Positions 27,708 to 37,063 of a DNA stretch of 64,000 nucleotides are shown here, in pieces. The translations under genes and the position numbers were made by a program. This DNA is from Pseudomonas sp. HMWF032 (GTDB lineage: Bacteria; Pseudomonadota; Gammaproteobacteria; Pseudomonadales; Pseudomonadaceae): positions 444,544 to 508,543 of the forward strand of contig NZ_QAIG01000008.1 of the NCBI RefSeq assembly GCF_003060885.1. The letters run 5' to 3'. The notes beneath the pieces were generated by a model. That model searched no databases, had not been told where the DNA came from, and saw only the letters and a program-made list of their open reading frames with translations. Every line of letters begins with the position of its first letter. Position 1 is the stretch's first letter.

Positions 27708-28742
27708 ATGAGCACAGCATTATTCAGCCTGGCCTTTGGCGTTGGCACTCAAAACCGTCAGGGCACCTGGCTGGAAGTCTTTTACGCACAGCCACTGCTC
27801 AACCCGGCCAGCGAGCTGGTCGCCAAAGTGGTGGAAAAACTCGGCTACCAGGGCGGCAACCAGGCCATCGCCATCACCACCAATCAGGCCGGTGATCTGG
27901 CCGAAGTGCTCAAACACACCGACAGCGCTCAAGCCGCCCTGCTGACCCGCCTGGCCGAAAGCCAAAAGCCGCTGGTGGTCACCCTGCTGGCCGAAGACGC
28001 CGCACTGACCAGCACCCCTGAGGCGTACCTGAAACTGCACCTGCTGTCGCACCGTTTGGTGAAGCCGCATGGCCTCAACCTCACCGGTATTTTCCCGCTG
28101 CTGCCGAACGTGGCCTGGACCAGCCAGGGTGCAGTCGATTTGGCCGAGCTGGCTGAGCGCCAACTGGAAGCGCGCCTCAAAGGCGAACTGCTGGAAGTGT
28201 TCTCGGTCGACAAGTTCCCGAAAATGACCGACTACGTGGTGCCGAGCGGCGTGCGTATCGCTGACAGCGCGCGTATTCGTCTGGGTGCCTACGTGGGCGA
28301 AGGCACCACCGTGATGCACGAAGGGTTCGTTAACTTCAACGCCGGTACCGCCGGCCCCGGCATGATCGAAGGCCGTGTGTCGGCAGGCGTGTTTGTTGGT
28401 AAAGGTTCAGACCTGGGCGGCGGCTGTTCGACCATGGGCACCCTGTCCGGCGGCGGCAATATCGTCATTTCCGTGGGCGAAGGCTGCCTGATCGGCGCTA
28501 ACGCTGGCATCGGCATTCCATTAGGCGACCGCAACACCGTGGAATCCGGCCTGTACATCACCGCCGGTACCAAGGTCGCGCTGCTCGATGCCGACAATCA
28601 ACTGGTCAAGGTGCTCAAGGCCCGCGACTTGGCGGGTCAGCCAGACCTGCTGTTCCGTCGCAACTCGCAAACCGGCGCGGTGGAGTGCAAAACCCACAAG
28701 TCGGCCATTGAGTTGAACGAAGCCCTGCACGCGCACAACTAA
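27708..28742 (+). CDS. dapD: Tetrahydrodipicolinate N-succinyltransferase
   Basis: Succinyl-CoA-dependent enzyme of the diaminopimelate/lysine pathway. The protein has 344 residues, the longer pseudomonad/actinobacterial-type DapD. Hexapeptide-repeat beta-helix sequence fills the second half (GAYVGEGTTVMHEGFVNFNAGT, GRVSAGVFVGKGSDLGGG). Good AAGGAAA ribosome-binding site upstream. Its product goes to DapC and DapE, both in the window. Confidence 0.94.
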   Translation: MSTALFSLAFGVGTQNRQGTWLEVFYAQPLLNPASELVAKVVEKLGYQGGNQAIAITTNQAGDLAEVLKHTDSAQAALLTRLAESQKPLVVTLLAEDAALTSTPEAYLKLHLLSHRLVKPHGLNLTGIFPLLPNVAWTSQGAVDLAELAERQLEARLKGELLEVFSVDKFPKMTDYVVPSGVRIADSARIRLGAYVGEGTTVMHEGFVNFNAGTAGPGMIEGRVSAGVFVGKGSDLGGGCSTMGTLSGGGNIVISVGEGCLIGANAGIGIPLGDRNTVESGLYITAGTKVALLDADNQLVKVLKARDLAGQPDLLFRRNSQTGAVECKTHKSAIELNEALHAHN

Positions 28743-28747
28743 GAGGC

Positions 28748-28819
28748 CGCAGCAAGCTACAAGCCACACGCTGCAAGCGATAGCCGCAGCCCAGACTTGC
28801 AGCTTGCCGCTTGAAGCTT
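28748..28819. repeat. GCAAGCT/CTTGCAGCTT-type intergenic repeat
   Basis: The short gap between dapD and csdA is built of repeated and inverted AAGCT, GCAAGC and CTTGCAG units (for example AGCAAGCTACAAGC and CTTGCAGCTTGCCGCTTGAAGC), a pattern I recognise from dispersed intergenic repeats of pseudomonads. Its right end touches the csdA start codon. Confidence 0.6.
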
Positions 28820-30025
28820 ATGGCTCTTGATTCCCCATGGCGCGCTGACTTCCCCGGTATTCTGGCCCTTGCGGCCGAAGGCCAGACCTATCTGGACAGC
28901 GCCGCCACCGCGCAAAAGCCCCAGACCATGCTCGATGCCCTGCTCGGCTATTACGCCGGCGGCGCCGCGAACGTGCACCGCGCCCAGCATGTGCCGGGCG
29001 AACGTGCCACCCGTGCCTTTGAAGCCACGCGGGAGAAAGTCGCGCGCTGGCTCAACGCCGCCGACGCACAGCAGATCGTCTTCACCCGCAGCGCCACCGA
29101 AGCGTTCAATCTTCTGGCCTATGGCCTGGAGCATCGTTTCATTGCGGGTGACGAAATCGTCATCAGCGCGCTGGAACACCACGCCAACCTGCTGCCGTGG
29201 CAACAACTGGCGCAGCGTCGTCAGCTAAAACTGGTGGTGCTGCCGCTGGACCCGCATGGCTTGATTGATCTAGCCCAAGCCGCGCAACTGATCGGGCCGC
29301 GCACCCGCCTGCTGGCGATCAGTCAACTGTCCAACGTGCTGGGTAGCTGGCAACCGCTAAGGCCGCTCATGACCTTGGCGCAGGCGCAAGGTGCGCTGAC
29401 CGTGGTCGATGGCAGCCAAGGCGTGGTGCATGGCCGTCAGGATGTTCAGGCACTCGGCTGCGATTTCTATGTCTGCTCCAGCCACAAGCTTTACGGCCCG
29501 GACGGTGTCGGCCTGCTCTATGGCCGCCCGCAAGCGCTGGAACAGCTGTCGCACTGGCAGTTTGGTGGCGAAATGCTGCAGGACACCGACTACCACAACG
29601 CCCGTTTCCGCCCTGCGCCATTAGGCTTTGAGGCTGGTACGCCACCGATTGCGTCGGTGATCGCCCTGGGTGCCAGCCTGGATTACCTGAGCAGCCTCGA
29701 CGCTAGCGCCGTCAGCGCCCACGAAGCGGCGCTGCATGGCGAGCTGATCACGGGGCTGCAGCAGCGCCAAGGCCTGCGCCTGCTCGGCACGCCGACTGTC
29801 GCCCTGGCCAGCTTTGTGGTCGACGGCGCACACCATGCCGACCTTGCCCACCTGCTGACCGAACAGGGCATCGCCGTGCGCGCCGGCCATCACTGCGCCA
29901 TGCCGCTGCTGCAGGGCCTCGGCTTGAGCGGGGCGATTCGTGTATCGCTGGGTTTGTATAACGATGCGGGCGACTTGCAGCGCTTTTTCAGTGCACTGGA
30001 TCAGACCCTGGAACTGTTGCAATGA
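28820..30025 (+). CDS. csdA: Cysteine desulfurase CsdA
   Basis: Class V PLP enzyme that removes sulfur from cysteine as a persulfide for Fe-S clusters or other sulfur carriers. The protein has 401 residues. The PLP lysine lies in CSSHKLYGPDGVG (about Lys223) and the active Cys in VRAGHHCAMPLL (about Cys359), the group II (SufS/CsdA) layout. ATG 28820 is chosen over the upstream in-frame TTG at 28811; the ribosome-binding site is poor because a repeat abuts the start. It overlaps csdE by four bases. Confidence 0.93.
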   Translation: MALDSPWRADFPGILALAAEGQTYLDSAATAQKPQTMLDALLGYYAGGAANVHRAQHVPGERATRAFEATREKVARWLNAADAQQIVFTRSATEAFNLLAYGLEHRFIAGDEIVISALEHHANLLPWQQLAQRRQLKLVVLPLDPHGLIDLAQAAQLIGPRTRLLAISQLSNVLGSWQPLRPLMTLAQAQGALTVVDGSQGVVHGRQDVQALGCDFYVCSSHKLYGPDGVGLLYGRPQALEQLSHWQFGGEMLQDTDYHNARFRPAPLGFEAGTPPIASVIALGASLDYLSSLDASAVSAHEAALHGELITGLQQRQGLRLLGTPTVALASFVVDGAHHADLAHLLTEQGIAVRAGHHCAMPLLQGLGLSGAIRVSLGLYNDAGDLQRFFSALDQTLELLQ

Positions 30026-30441
30026 CCTTACCGGAGAACGCTCAAGCCGCCCTACACGCCTTCACCAATTGTCCAGGCTGGGAACAGCGTGCGCGCCTGC
30101 TGATGCAATGGGGCGAACGATTGCCGCCCCTGACCGAAGCAGAACGCTGCGAAGCCAATCGGGTCAGCGGCTGTGAAAGCCAGGTGTGGTTGCTGGTCGA
30201 CACGCAGGGGGCCCATTGGCAATTTCGCGCCAGCAGCGATGCACGCCTGTTGCGTGGCCTGCTCGCGCTGCTATTGGCCAGAGTCAACGGTCTGCCGCCA
30301 AGCGAACTGAGGCAACTGGATCCAGCCGACTGGTTTACTCAGCTCGGCCTGGCCCGCCACCTTTCCCCCTCACGCAGTAACGGCCTACAAGCCGTACTCG
30401 CACGCATGCAACAGCTCATTGCACTGAAGACTCAGGGGTGA
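30022..30441 (+). CDS. csdE: SufE-family sulfur acceptor CsdE
   Basis: Accepts persulfide sulfur from CsdA. The protein has 139 residues, with the SufE-type acceptor Cys51 in RVSGCESQVW. The ATGA overlap with csdA shows a coupled two-gene unit. Its 3' end overlaps the 3' end of the convergent binding-protein gene by 26 bases. tcdA, whose product works with CsdA/CsdE in E. coli, is encoded close by on the other strand. Confidence 0.93.
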   Translation: MTLPENAQAALHAFTNCPGWEQRARLLMQWGERLPPLTEAERCEANRVSGCESQVWLLVDTQGAHWQFRASSDARLLRGLLALLLARVNGLPPSELRQLDPADWFTQLGLARHLSPSRSNGLQAVLARMQQLIALKTQG

Positions 30442-31237
30442 ACTGCCACTGATCAGCATTCCCTGCATTCAGTGCGCGTTGTAAGGTTGCCAATTCACCA
30501 TTGGCCACCAAGCGGCGCAGTCCTGCATTGAACACCTCAAGCAGACGTTGTGCCCGTGCATCGTCCTTACGGAACAATACGTGCAGCGGCTCAGCATGCA
30601 AAATACGGGGATTGTGCTTGATCAAGGCCCGTTCCTCGGCCGAGAAAAGGCGCTGCAGCATGGCATAGCCGACGGCCCGATCCTGCGGATGAAAGTCCAC
30701 TCGCCCCAGGCTGAGCAGCCGGAATCCCGTGTCTTCCTTGCCACTCTGCTGCACCTGTAAGCGCCCGGCATCAAGCGCTGCATCAAACTTCGAGCCATAG
30801 GAGTAGCCCAGGGTGGTGGCTATGCGAAATTTTTCCAGGTCCTCAAAACGCTGCCAATTAAGTTGCTGGTCAGCTCGCTGGAACAGCACCACCTCGCCAT
30901 GGGCAACAGCATCGCTGCACTGACTGAATCGCTGGCGATTCTTATTGCAGATATAGGGCATCACCGCATCAAGATTGCCTTGCTCGAGCATCAGCAAATT
31001 ACGATCCCAGGGGTAGTAGACCAATTCGACCTGATAACCGGCAGCTTCGAAAATACCGCGTATCAGGCGCGACAAGGCCCCGCCATCACTGCGCTGCTGA
31101 TCGACGTAAGGCGCCCAATCACCCGTGCCAATACGTACCAGAGGATCTGCAGTCACGCTTAACGCTGACAACAAGAGCGCACAGGCCAACAGACATCGCG
31201 GAAAAACCAGCAGGACAAGACGCGACAGGGACAACAC
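30416..31237 (-). CDS. Orphan periplasmic solute-binding protein (family 3)
   Basis: A secreted protein of the amino-acid-type (SBP_bac_3) fold, about 273 residues. A hydrophobic signal region precedes ADPLVRIGTGDWAPYVD, the typical start of the mature domain; later features include GALSRLIRGIFEAAGY and the hinge-region YYPWDRNL. No permease or ATPase gene is adjacent, so the ligand and partner are unknown. The longest frame begins at a TTG (31249); the GTG at 31235-31237 has GAGG at good spacing and is preferred. It is read in tandem after tcdA, with its own promoter-like sequence. Confidence 0.8.
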   Translation of the reverse strand: MLSLSRLVLLVFPRCLLACALLLSALSVTADPLVRIGTGDWAPYVDQQRSDGGALSRLIRGIFEAAGYQVELVYYPWDRNLLMLEQGNLDAVMPYICNKNRQRFSQCSDAVAHGEVVLFQRADQQLNWQRFEDLEKFRIATTLGYSYGSKFDAALDAGRLQVQQSGKEDTGFRLLSLGRVDFHPQDRAVGYAMLQRLFSAEERALIKHNPRILHAEPLHVLFRKDDARAQRLLEVFNAGLRRLVANGELATLQRALNAGNADQWQFTPESSVQ

Positions 31238-31276
31238 AACACACCTCAATAGAGCATTACCAGCTTATCCCTGCTG

Positions 31277-31296
31277 TATATAGACCGGAATCGGTC
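31277..31296 (-). promoter_or_regulatory. Palindrome next to -10-like TATATA
   Basis: On the minus strand a TATATA (31277-31282) is directly preceded by the perfect inverted repeat GACCG-ATTC-CGGTC (31283-31296). It lies about 40 bases upstream of the binding-protein start, in the 58-base gap after tcdA. It could be an operator overlapping the promoter spacer; no -35 was placed. Confidence 0.4.
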
Positions 31297-31307
31297 AGCG
31301 TTGATAC

Positions 31308-32129
31308 CTAACCCCGAGCATCGACCACCGAACTGCGCTCAGAGGGTCGCCGTGTACCGGCGACCAGCTTATCAACGATGCGTGCCGCTGCCACCATACC
31401 GAAGGTTGCTGTGACCATCATTACAGCGCCAAAACCACCGGCACAATCCAAGCGCACGCCATCACCAACAAATGCCTTGTACTGACAGACCGTGCCATCC
31501 GGCTTGGGATAGCGCAGCTGTTCGCTGGAAAACACGCACGGTACGCTGTAATTGCGCCCCGGCGTACGGGAAAACCCGTAATCGCGACGCAAGGTCGAGC
31601 GCACCTTGGAAGCCAGCGGGTCATTCCAGGTTTTGTTCAGGTCGCCGACCTGAATTTGTGTCGGGTCAATCTGACCGCCGGCACCACCGGTGGTGATGAC
31701 CTGGATCTTGCGCCGCTTGCACCAGGAAATCAGTGCGGCCTTGGCGTTGACGCTGTCAATGCAGTCGATCACCGCATCAAGTTGCTCGGTGATGTACTCG
31801 GCCATGGTTTCACGGGTGACAAAATCCGCCACTGCGTGCACCACGCAGGCCGGATTGATCGACCGGATACGCGCAGCCATCACATCAACCTTGGGCTGGC
31901 CAACCGTGCTGTCCAGCGCGTGTGCCTGACGATTGCTATTACTGATGCACACATCATCGAGATCAAACAAAGAAATCTCGCCCACCCCGGAGCGAGCCAG
32001 AGCCTCGGCCGCCCAGGAACCCACACCGCCAATGCCTACTACTGCCACATGCGCAGCCGCCAGGCGCTCGGCACCCTCGTGGCCATACAAGCGGGCTATT
32101 CCGGCAAAGCGTTGTTCATCCACAGGCAT
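31308..32129 (-). CDS. tcdA: tRNA threonylcarbamoyladenosine dehydratase
   Basis: E1-like ATP-dependent enzyme that cyclises t6A37 in tRNAs to ct6A. The protein has 273 residues. The nucleotide-binding loop VVGIGGVGSW spans residues 31-39; the SNRQAHAL and DCIDSVNAKAALI motifs and a Cys-containing YSVPCVFSSE region follow, as in the CsdL/TcdA family. In E. coli it is encoded with csdA-csdE and uses that sulfur-relay system; here it lies within 1.3 kb of csdE, which supports the call. Confidence 0.94.
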   Translation of the reverse strand: MPVDEQRFAGIARLYGHEGAERLAAAHVAVVGIGGVGSWAAEALARSGVGEISLFDLDDVCISNSNRQAHALDSTVGQPKVDVMAARIRSINPACVVHAVADFVTRETMAEYITEQLDAVIDCIDSVNAKAALISWCKRRKIQVITTGGAGGQIDPTQIQVGDLNKTWNDPLASKVRSTLRRDYGFSRTPGRNYSVPCVFSSEQLRYPKPDGTVCQYKAFVGDGVRLDCAGGFGAVMMVTATFGMVAAARIVDKLVAGTRRPSERSSVVDARG

Positions 32130-32381
32130 TCGTATCTCTCAACAGCACAGGCGGCGCGCATTATAGGGAGCCGGCAGGCAGCACCCAAGCACTCTGTCGC
32201 ATGAGCTTGCAGCAACCGATGAACAGCAGTGGCCAAACAGCCCGACAATGAACCTCTTCACAGCGTCGCAATCCCATCATTATGCCCGCCGGCCGGGCTA
32301 TACAGCCCTGTGACGGCGGCGTAGCATGCGCCACCCGACGCCTGTCGCTTTTCTACTGCCTCTTCGCTGGACCCGCTCACT
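32130..32381. other. tcdA-ndvB divergent intergenic region
   Basis: 252 bases between divergent genes, so it should hold both promoters. I see no convincing promoter hexamers, operator or repeat, and the ribosome-binding site before ndvB is weak. Confidence 0.4.
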
Positions 32382-34976
32382 ATGCCTTCGCGTAAGTTTG
32401 GATTGAACCTGGTCGTGTTCCTGGCGATTGCCGCCTTGTTCACCGGTATCTGGGCACTTTATAACCGCCCGGTAACTGCCCCTGACTGGCCGGAACAGAT
32501 TTCCGGCTTCTCCTTTTCCCCTTTCCGCGCGGGGCAAAACCCTCAGCAGGATACCTATCCGAGCGAAGCAGAGATGCGCGCCGACCTGGAACTGCTGACC
32601 ACCCAGACGGACAACATTCGCACCTATTCGGTCGATGGCGCCCTGAGCAGGATTCCCTATCTGGCCGAAGAGTTTGGCCTGCGGGTAACCCTGGGTATCT
32701 GGATCAGCCCGGACTTGGAACGCAACGAGCGGGAAATCGCCAAAGCCATCGAAATTGCCAACACGTCGCGCAGCGTCGTGCGTGTCGTCGTCGGCAACGA
32801 AGCGCTATTCCGTACCGAAGTCACGCCCAAGAACCTGATTGCCTACATTGACCGTGTGCGCAGCGCCGTAAAAGTCCCAGTGACCACCTCCGAACAGTGG
32901 CACATCTGGCAGGATCATCCGGAACTGGCTCAGCATGTCGACCTGATTGCCGCACACGTGCTGCCCTACTGGGAATTCGTGCCCATGGAAGACTCGACCG
33001 AGTTCGTCCTTGAGCGCGCCAAAGATCTGAAAAAGCTCTTCCCGAAGAAGCCCCTGCTGCTCTCCGAAGTCGGCTGGCCCAGTAACGGCCGCATGCGCGG
33101 CGGCGCTGATGCATCCCAGGCTGACCAGGCAATTTACCTGCGCACCCTGGTCAACACATTGAACGCCAAGGGTTACAACTACTTCGTCATCGAAGCTTTT
33201 GATCAACCCTGGAAAGCCAGCGAAGAAGGTTCTGTAGGGGCCTACTGGGGCGTGTACAACCTTGACCGCCAACCCAAATTTGCCTTCGAAGGCCCGGTGG
33301 TAGCCATCCCACAGTGGCGCTTGCTGGCCATTGCCTCCGTCGTCCTGGCCCTGCTGAGCCTGGCCATCATGCTGATTGACGGCAGCGCATTGCGCCAGCG
33401 TGGCCGCACGTTCCTGACCTTTGTCGCCTTCGCCGGCGGCTCTGCTCTGGTGTGGATCGGCTACGACTACAGCCAGCAGTACAGCACCTGGTTCAGCACC
33501 CTGGTCGGCCTGCTGCTGGGCTTCGGCGCCTTCGGCGTATTTATCGTGCTGCTCACCGAAGCGCATGAACTGGCCGAAACGGCCTGGACGCGCACGCGCC
33601 GTCGCCGCTTTCAACCCGTGGACAGCGATACAGCCTATCGGCCCAAGGTGTCGATCCATGTGCCTTGCTACAACGAGCCGCCTGAGATGGTCAAACAGAC
33701 CCTCGATGCCCTGGCCGCACTGGATTACCCGGACTACGAAGTCATCATCATCGACAACAACACCAAAGACCCGGCCGTTTGGGAACCGGTGCAAGCCTAT
33801 TGCGAGCAACTCGGCCCGCGGTTTCGCTTTTTCCACGTGGCGCCATTGCATGGCTTCAAGGGGGGCGCCCTGAACTACATCCTGCCGCACACCTGTCCGG
33901 ATGCCGAAGTGGTGGCGGTGATCGACTCCGACTACTGCGTCGACCGCAACTGGCTGAAGTACATGGTGCCGCATTTCAGCGACCCGAAAATTGCCGTGGT
34001 GCAGTCCCCGCAGGACTACCGTGACGGCAATGAAAGCGCCTTCAAGAAACTCTGCTATGCCGAGTACAAAGGGTTCTTCCATATCGGCATGGTGACCCGC
34101 AACGACCGTGATGCGATCATCCAGCACGGCACTATGACCATGATCCGCCGCAGCGTGATGGACGAGCTGAAATGGGCCGACTGGACCATTTGTGAAGATG
34201 CCGAGCTGGGGCTGCGCGTGTTCGAGAAGGGTTACAGCGCCGCCTATGCCCACGAAAGCTTTGGCCGTGGCCTGATGCCCGATACCTTTATCGACTACAA
34301 GAAACAGCGCTTCCGCTGGGCCTATGGCGCAATCCAGATCATGAAAGGCCATGCACGCAGCCTGTTCCTCGGCAAAGGTTCCGAGCTGAAGAGTGGCCAG
34401 CGCTATCACTTCGTCGCGGGTTGGCTACCGTGGATCGCCGATGGCCTGAATATCTTCTTCACCGCCGGCGCCCTGCTCTGGTCGGCGGCGATGATCATCG
34501 TGCCGCAGCGGGTTGACCCGCCGCTGATGATCTTCGCCATCCCGCCGTTGGCGCTGTTCTTCTTCAAGCTGGGCAAGATTCTGTTCCTCTACCGCAAGGC
34601 CATGGGCGTTGATCTGGTGCGTTCCTTCCAGGCGGCGCTGGCGGGCCTGGCGCTGTCGCACACGATAGCCAAAGCGGTGCTCTACGGGACCTTCACCAAA
34701 ACCATCCCGTTCTTCCGCACACCGAAAATGGCCAGCAACCACGGCATCATGGTGGCCCTGGCTGAGGCCCGCGAAGAGGTATTTATCATGTTGCTGCTGT
34801 GGGGCGCGGCCATCGGCATCGGCATCGTCCAGGGCCTTCCCAGCGCCGACGTGAAGTTCTGGGTGGCCATGCTGGTGGTGCAGTCGTTACCGTACCTGGC
34901 AGCCCTGATCATGGCCCTGCTGTCGTCCCTGCCGAAGCCGGCGCAAGACGAGGTGGGGCAAATCGCTGACGCCTGA
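32382..34976 (+). CDS. ndvB: NdvB-type glucan synthase (GH17 + GT2 fusion)
   Basis: A membrane protein of 864 residues expected to make periplasmic beta-glucans. Membrane segment at residues 7-27; GH17 domain about 35-310 with acid/base Glu140 (VVGNEALF) and nucleophile Glu229 (LSEVGWPS); membrane segments about 312-333, 343-361 and 370-391; cytoplasmic GT2 domain about 420-650 with DNN (458-460), DSD (515-517), catalytic CEDAELG (604-610) and QRFRW (642-646); several C-terminal membrane segments. In P. aeruginosa ndvB (linked to glucan-based antibiotic tolerance) also neighbours dapE, as here. GH17 domains of such proteins act as transglycosylases that branch or elongate the glucan. Confidence 0.85.
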   Translation: MPSRKFGLNLVVFLAIAALFTGIWALYNRPVTAPDWPEQISGFSFSPFRAGQNPQQDTYPSEAEMRADLELLTTQTDNIRTYSVDGALSRIPYLAEEFGLRVTLGIWISPDLERNEREIAKAIEIANTSRSVVRVVVGNEALFRTEVTPKNLIAYIDRVRSAVKVPVTTSEQWHIWQDHPELAQHVDLIAAHVLPYWEFVPMEDSTEFVLERAKDLKKLFPKKPLLLSEVGWPSNGRMRGGADASQADQAIYLRTLVNTLNAKGYNYFVIEAFDQPWKASEEGSVGAYWGVYNLDRQPKFAFEGPVVAIPQWRLLAIASVVLALLSLAIMLIDGSALRQRGRTFLTFVAFAGGSALVWIGYDYSQQYSTWFSTLVGLLLGFGAFGVFIVLLTEAHELAETAWTRTRRRRFQPVDSDTAYRPKVSIHVPCYNEPPEMVKQTLDALAALDYPDYEVIIIDNNTKDPAVWEPVQAYCEQLGPRFRFFHVAPLHGFKGGALNYILPHTCPDAEVVAVIDSDYCVDRNWLKYMVPHFSDPKIAVVQSPQDYRDGNESAFKKLCYAEYKGFFHIGMVTRNDRDAIIQHGTMTMIRRSVMDELKWADWTICEDAELGLRVFEKGYSAAYAHESFGRGLMPDTFIDYKKQRFRWAYGAIQIMKGHARSLFLGKGSELKSGQRYHFVAGWLPWIADGLNIFFTAGALLWSAAMIIVPQRVDPPLMIFAIPPLALFFFKLGKILFLYRKAMGVDLVRSFQAALAGLALSHTIAKAVLYGTFTKTIPFFRTPKMASNHGIMVALAEAREEVFIMLLLWGAAIGIGIVQGLPSADVKFWVAMLVVQSLPYLAALIMALLSSLPKPAQDEVGQIADA

Positions 34977-35033
34977 CGAACGATCTGTTCACTCAGGATG
35001 GCGAGCCAATCAACACTGCGCGTCAACCTGTCG

Positions 35034-35059
35034 AAACGGCGGCCTCGGGCCGCCGTTTT
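35034..35059 (+). terminator. Intrinsic terminator after ndvB
   Basis: An 11-bp GC-rich stem (AAACGGCGGCC / GGCCGCCGTTT) with a 3-base loop followed by T residues, 58 bases after the ndvB stop and before dapE. Confidence 0.8.
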
Positions 35060-35105
35060 GCATTAAGATGGCGGCCTTTGTGCCTGAAGCCGCCCCGGAG
35101 CCGCA

Positions 35106-36260
35106 ATGACCACCCACGCCACGCCCCTTTCCCCGACGCTGGAGCTTGCCTGTGAGCTGATTCGTCGTCCGTCCGTCACGCCGCTTGATGAGGGCTGCCA
35201 GGAACAGATGACGCGCCGCCTTGCCGCCTGCGGTTTCACCATCGAACCGATGCGGATCGAGGACGTGGACAACTTCTGGGCCAGCCACGGCAACGACAAC
35301 GGCCCGGTCTTGTGCTTTGCCGGACACACCGATGTGGTCCCCACCGGCCCAGTGCAGAAGTGGCAGCACCAGCCGTTCGATGCGCTGATCGATGAGAACG
35401 GCATGCTCTGCGGCCGTGGCGCGGCAGACATGAAAGGCAGCCTGGCGTCGATGATCATCGCCGTTGAACGCTTTGTCGCCGAATACCCGGATCACAAAGG
35501 CCGTATCGCCTTTCTGATCACCAGCGACGAAGAAGGCCCGGCGCACCACGGCACCAAGGCGGTGGTTGAACGCCTGCGCGAACGTAACGAGCGCCTGGAC
35601 TGGTGCATCGTCGGCGAACCATCGAGCACCTCCCTGGTTGGCGACGTGGTGAAAAACGGCCGCCGCGGCTCACTCGGCTGCACCCTGACCGTACGCGGCA
35701 AGCAGGGCCACGTGGCCTACCCGCACCTGGCGCGCAACCCGATTCATCTGGCCGCGCCGGCCCTGGCCGAATTGGCCGCCGAGCATTGGGATGACGGCAA
35801 CGCCTTCTTCCCGCCGACCAGCTTCCAGATTTCCAACCTCAACGCAGGCACCGGCGCGACCAACGTGATTCCGGGTGAGCTGAAGGCCATCTTCAACTTC
35901 CGCTTCTCGACTGAATCGACGGTTGAAGGCCTGCAGCAGCGTACTCAGGCCATTCTCAACAAACACGGCCTGGATTTTGAACTGGACTGGGCCCTCTCCG
36001 GTCTGCCCTTCCTCACTGAGCCGGGTGCGCTGCTCGACGCCGTAGCGGCCAGCATCAAGGCCATCACCGGCCGCGATACCAAACCGTCTACCAGCGGCGG
36101 TACCTCGGACGGGCGTTTTATCGCGACTCTCGGCACCCAGGTGGTCGAACTCGGCCCGGTCAACGCCACCATCCACCAGGTCGACGAGCGCGTACTGGCC
36201 AGCGATCTGGATGTGCTGACCGAAATCTACTACCAGACCCTGGTCAATCTGCTCGCATGA
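35106..36260 (+). CDS. dapE: Succinyl-diaminopimelate desuccinylase
   Basis: Dinuclear zinc M20 hydrolase that releases LL-diaminopimelate for lysine and peptidoglycan. The protein has 384 residues. Metal and catalytic residues are visible: His74 and Asp76 in FAGHTDVVP, Asp108 in [10 protein letters not shown], and the Glu142-Glu143 pair in TSDEEGPA. It overlaps rlmA by four bases. With dapC and dapD it completes three pathway steps in one window, at separate loci. Confidence 0.96.
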   Translation: MTTHATPLSPTLELACELIRRPSVTPLDEGCQEQMTRRLAACGFTIEPMRIEDVDNFWASHGNDNGPVLCFAGHTDVVPTGPVQKWQHQPFDALIDENGMLCGRGAADMKGSLASMIIAVERFVAEYPDHKGRIAFLITSDEEGPAHHGTKAVVERLRERNERLDWCIVGEPSSTSLVGDVVKNGRRGSLGCTLTVRGKQGHVAYPHLARNPIHLAAPALAELAAEHWDDGNAFFPPTSFQISNLNAGTGATNVIPGELKAIFNFRFSTESTVEGLQQRTQAILNKHGLDFELDWALSGLPFLTEPGALLDAVAASIKAITGRDTKPSTSGGTSDGRFIATLGTQVVELGPVNATIHQVDERVLASDLDVLTEIYYQTLVNLLA

Positions 36261-37063
36261 GTCTGATCTGCCCCATCTGCCAGGCCCCCCTGCAGACGCT
36301 CGACAACGGCGTCGCCTGCCAGGCCAACCACCGCTTTGACCGCGCACGCCAGGGTTACCTGAACCTGTTGCCAGTACAACACAAGAACAGCCGCGACCCG
36401 GGCGACAACCTCGCCATGGTCGAAGCGCGGCGGCGCTTTCTCGACGGCGGTCATTACGCACCGCTGGCCAAGCGCCTGGCCGAACTGGCGGCCGGTTATA
36501 ACCCGGCGCGCTGGCTGGATATCGGTTGCGGCGAGGGTTACTACACCGCGCAGATCGCCGATGCCCTGCCGCAAGCCGACGGCTACGCCCTGGACATCTC
36601 CCGCGAGGCGGTCAAGCGCGCCTGCAAACGTGCGCCGCAGCTGACCTGGCTGGTGGCAAGCATGGCCCGTGTACCGTTGGCGGACGCCAGCTGCCAACTG
36701 CTGGCCAGCGTCTTCAGCCCGCTCGATTGGCTGGAAGCCAAGCGCCTGCTGCCCCCCGGTGGCGGCCTGCTGCGCATGGGCCCAACCAGCGAACACCTGA
36801 TGGAATTGCGCCAGAAGCTATATGACGAAGTGCGTGACTACGATGATCAGAAGCACCTGGAGCTGATCCCCGACGGCATGCGCCTGGCCCACAGCGAAAC
36901 CCTGACCTTTAATCTGCACCTGCAAAGCAGCGAAGCCCGCGCCGACCTGCTGGCCATGACCCCACACGGCTGGCGCGCCAGTGCCGAACGCCGCGCAGCG
37001 GTGATCGCCGAACCCTGCGACGTGACTGTCGCCATCCGCTACGACTGGATCGAGAGACTATGA
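36257..37063 (+). CDS. rlmA: 23S rRNA (guanine-N1)-methyltransferase
   Basis: SAM-dependent enzyme that methylates G745 (E. coli numbering) of 23S rRNA. The protein has 268 residues. The N-terminal zinc finger has Cys5, Cys8, Cys21 and His25; the Rossmann SAM motif [11 protein letters not shown] is at 86-96. It overlaps dapE and the following small gene by four bases each, forming a dapE-rlmA-hypothetical operon. Confidence 0.92.
   Translation: MSLICPICQAPLQTLDNGVACQANHRFDRARQGYLNLLPVQHKNSRDPGDNLAMVEARRRFLDGGHYAPLAKRLAELAAGYNPARWLDIGCGEGYYTAQIADALPQADGYALDISREAVKRACKRAPQLTWLVASMARVPLADASCQLLASVFSPLDWLEAKRLLPPGGGLLRMGPTSEHLMELRQKLYDEVRDYDDQKHLELIPDGMRLAHSETLTFNLHLQSSEARADLLAMTPHGWRASAERRAAVIAEPCDVTVAIRYDWIERL

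Noticed and set aside
32805..34409. 534-codon minus-strand open frame
   Set aside because: Antisense to ndvB, whose GH17 and GT2 residues are intact.
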